Positions 7,717 through 8,224 of a stretch of 8,224 nucleotides of DNA are shown here, in pieces (the stretch's first letter is position 1; each line of letters opens with the position of its first letter). The notes beneath the pieces were generated by a model that saw nothing but the letters and a program-made list of their open reading frames with translations, did not search any database and was not told where the DNA came from. The stretch comes from Planctomycetota bacterium (GTDB lineage: Bacteria; Planctomycetota; Phycisphaerae; Sedimentisphaerales; Anaerohalosphaeraceae), in contig DAOVVQ010000170.1 of NCBI GenBank assembly GCA_030637065.1, positions 1 through 8,224 of the forward strand. Direction: 5' to 3'. The translations under genes and the position numbers were made by a program.

Positions 7717-7742
7717 ATGCAACACCATGCAATTCTATGCAA
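7717..7742. repeat. Three ATGCAA hexamers at exact 10-bp spacing
   Basis: ATGCAA occurs at 7717-7722, 7727-7732 and 7737-7742, and the intervening four bases differ each time (CACC, TTCT). On the minus strand this reads as TTGCAT repeated just downstream of the tRNA-Val 3' end. The 10-bp period puts all copies on one face of the helix. It lies in the 119-bp stretch (7638-7756) between the convergent protease and tRNA genes. That stretch otherwise shows only C-rich patches and no strong terminator; the last TGCA pair with the following five Ts (minus strand) could form a weak one for the tRNA. Confidence 0.6.
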
Positions 7743-7756
7743 AATAACCCCCAAAA

Positions 7757-7830
7757 TGGGCGATACAGGACTCGAACCTGTGACCTCACGGGTGTGATCC
7801 GTGCGCTCTAGCCAACTGAGCTAAACGCCC
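7757..7830 (-). tRNA. tRNA-Val, anticodon CAC
   Basis: The 74-base minus-strand sequence folds as a full cloverleaf. It has an acceptor stem starting GGGCGTT with one U6-U67 mismatch, and a GCTC/GAGC D stem with GG in the loop. The anticodon stem CACGG/CCGTG closes the loop ATCACAC, with U33 and anticodon CAC at plus-strand positions 7794-7796. The variable loop has five bases, and the T arm is ACAGG-TTCGAGT-CCTGT. Anticodon CAC reads the Val codon GUG. Position 32 is A rather than the usual pyrimidine. The discriminator is A and no CCA is encoded, so CCA must be added enzymatically. The gene has its own promoter just upstream. Confidence 0.93.
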
Positions 7831-7839
7831 TTTTGGAAC

Positions 7840-7868
7840 ATTGTAAGAGGCCGCTGGAGGGCTGTCAA
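7840..7868 (-). promoter_or_regulatory. Consensus sigma-70 promoter of the tRNA-Val gene
   Basis: On the minus strand a perfect -35 TTGACA (7863-7868) is followed by a 17-bp spacer and a -10 TACAAT (7840-7845), one mismatch from consensus. Only nine bases separate the -10 box from the tRNA 5' end at 7830. The expected transcription start therefore lies within a few bases of the mature 5' end. It is the best promoter in the window and supports independent tRNA transcription, separate from nikR upstream. Confidence 0.9.
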
Positions 7869-7906
7869 GCGATTTGTTCACATCAGGGGACCTTGACCTG
7901 TCACAA

Positions 7907-7991
7907 GCACCAAACCCGCCTTGGAGGGCACCAAACTCACCCTCAACCCGCGGCGAACCTGGCCCCAGCCCGTAGCAAACCGGCCCCCAGG
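7907..7991. repeat. C-rich spacer between nikR and the tRNA promoter (G-run rich on minus strand)
   Basis: This non-coding stretch follows the nikR stop. GCACCAAAC occurs twice (7907-7915 and 7928-7936). On the nikR sense strand there are five runs of three or more G (plus-strand C runs at 7984-7988, 7969-7971, 7963-7966, 7947-7949 and 7940-7942). A 5-bp CCTGG/CCAGG pair (7958-7962 with 7987-7991) could form a hairpin. No T tract follows, so it is not a standard intrinsic terminator. Confidence 0.35.
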
Positions 7992-8008
7992 CGCTGCGAT
8001 GTGTCCTG

Positions 8009-8224
8009 TTACCCCCCTTGTTCGGTGGCGGTTATGAGGTTTACCTTGCCGAGGCGGACGCCCTTTAGGCTGACGATCTGATCGCCTAATTTCGTGATCT
8101 CGCCGACCGGGCCCCTGAGCAGCACTACCTCAAGGCAATTGTGGTGGTCCAGGTGGATGTGCATGGCGGCAATGCTCTTGAGGAACTGGCTGTGCTGCAA
8201 TTTGATGAGCTTTTGGGCCAGTTG
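8009..8224 (-). CDS. nikR: Nickel-responsive regulator NikR, C-terminal half (5' end outside window)
   Basis: The frame runs from the right edge to the TAA at 8009-8011 and shows 71 residues, about half of a NikR (E. coli NikR has 133). This is the ACT-like nickel-binding and tetramerisation domain. The four high-affinity nickel ligands of E. coli NikR (His76, His87, His89, Cys95) all have counterparts at visible residues His11, His22, His24 and Cys30, with exactly the same spacing. The surrounding MHIHLDHHNCLEVVLLRG and the later KGVRLGK match the family. The N-terminal ribbon-helix-helix DNA-binding domain must lie beyond the window. With nickel bound, NikR normally represses nickel uptake genes; no target operator could be recognised here. 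The tRNA promoter downstream shows that the tRNA need not depend on nikR transcription. Confidence 0.9.
   Translation of the reverse strand, partial: QLAQKLIKLQHSQFLKSIAAMHIHLDHHNCLEVVLLRGPVGEITKLGDQIVSLKGVRLGKVNLITATEQGG

Noticed and set aside
7954..7961. CAGGTTCG shared between the tRNA T arm and the downstream spacer, as a possible integration att repeat
   Set aside because: The match is only 8 bases and no integrase or mobile gene is present, so chance is sufficient.
7833..8081. Plus-strand reading frame of 82 residues across the tRNA promoter and the nikR end
   Set aside because: It overlaps a consensus promoter and the nikR coding region on the other strand and has no recognisable motif.

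Overview
The window looks like a bacterial chromosome segment, most likely from a Planctomycetota-type organism (Phycisphaerae-like). This is an inference. It rests on the very large acidic filamentous-hemagglutinin-like protein ending in a Cys-containing domain, the exported TPR and S41 proteins, start codons without clear Shine-Dalgarno sequences, and a tRNA gene lacking an encoded CCA. Desulfobacterota and similar groups cannot be excluded. No phage, insertion sequence or CRISPR array is visible.

Layout: (1) Positions 1-3900 (+) hold the 3' part of a giant open reading frame. It runs off the left edge and encodes 1299 visible residues: a long series of 'GDVIV'-type beta-helix repeats followed by a separate C-terminal domain. 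It ends in tandem stop codons and a strong intrinsic terminator. (2) At about 4007-4060 there is a short compound palindrome of the type dispersed in many genomes. (3) Positions 4134-5093 (-) encode an exported protein with about six TPRs. (4) A 354-bp spacer (5094-5447) separates it from (5) a divergent gene at 5448-7637 (+). That gene encodes an exported 729-residue S41/C-terminal processing protease with its PDZ domain and Ser-Lys-Gln catalytic residues intact. (6) Positions 7638-7756 are a short non-coding stretch with three ATGCAA hexamers at exactly 10-bp spacing. (7) A tRNA-Val(CAC) gene lies at 7757-7830 (-), with a consensus sigma-70 promoter immediately upstream. (8) The 3' half of a nikR-type nickel-responsive regulator (8009-8224, -) runs off the right edge.

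How the genes may work together: the most interesting pairing is the divergent exported TPR protein and exported S41 protease. In E. coli (NlpI-Prc) and Pseudomonas aeruginosa (LbcA-CtpA), TPR proteins are the adaptors that deliver substrates to S41 proteases. The neighbouring genes here could be an analogous adaptor-protease pair, but only gene position and domain content support this. The giant repeat protein ends tail-to-tail with the TPR gene and is not co-transcribed with it. The tRNA and nikR genes look like unrelated housekeeping and regulatory loci.
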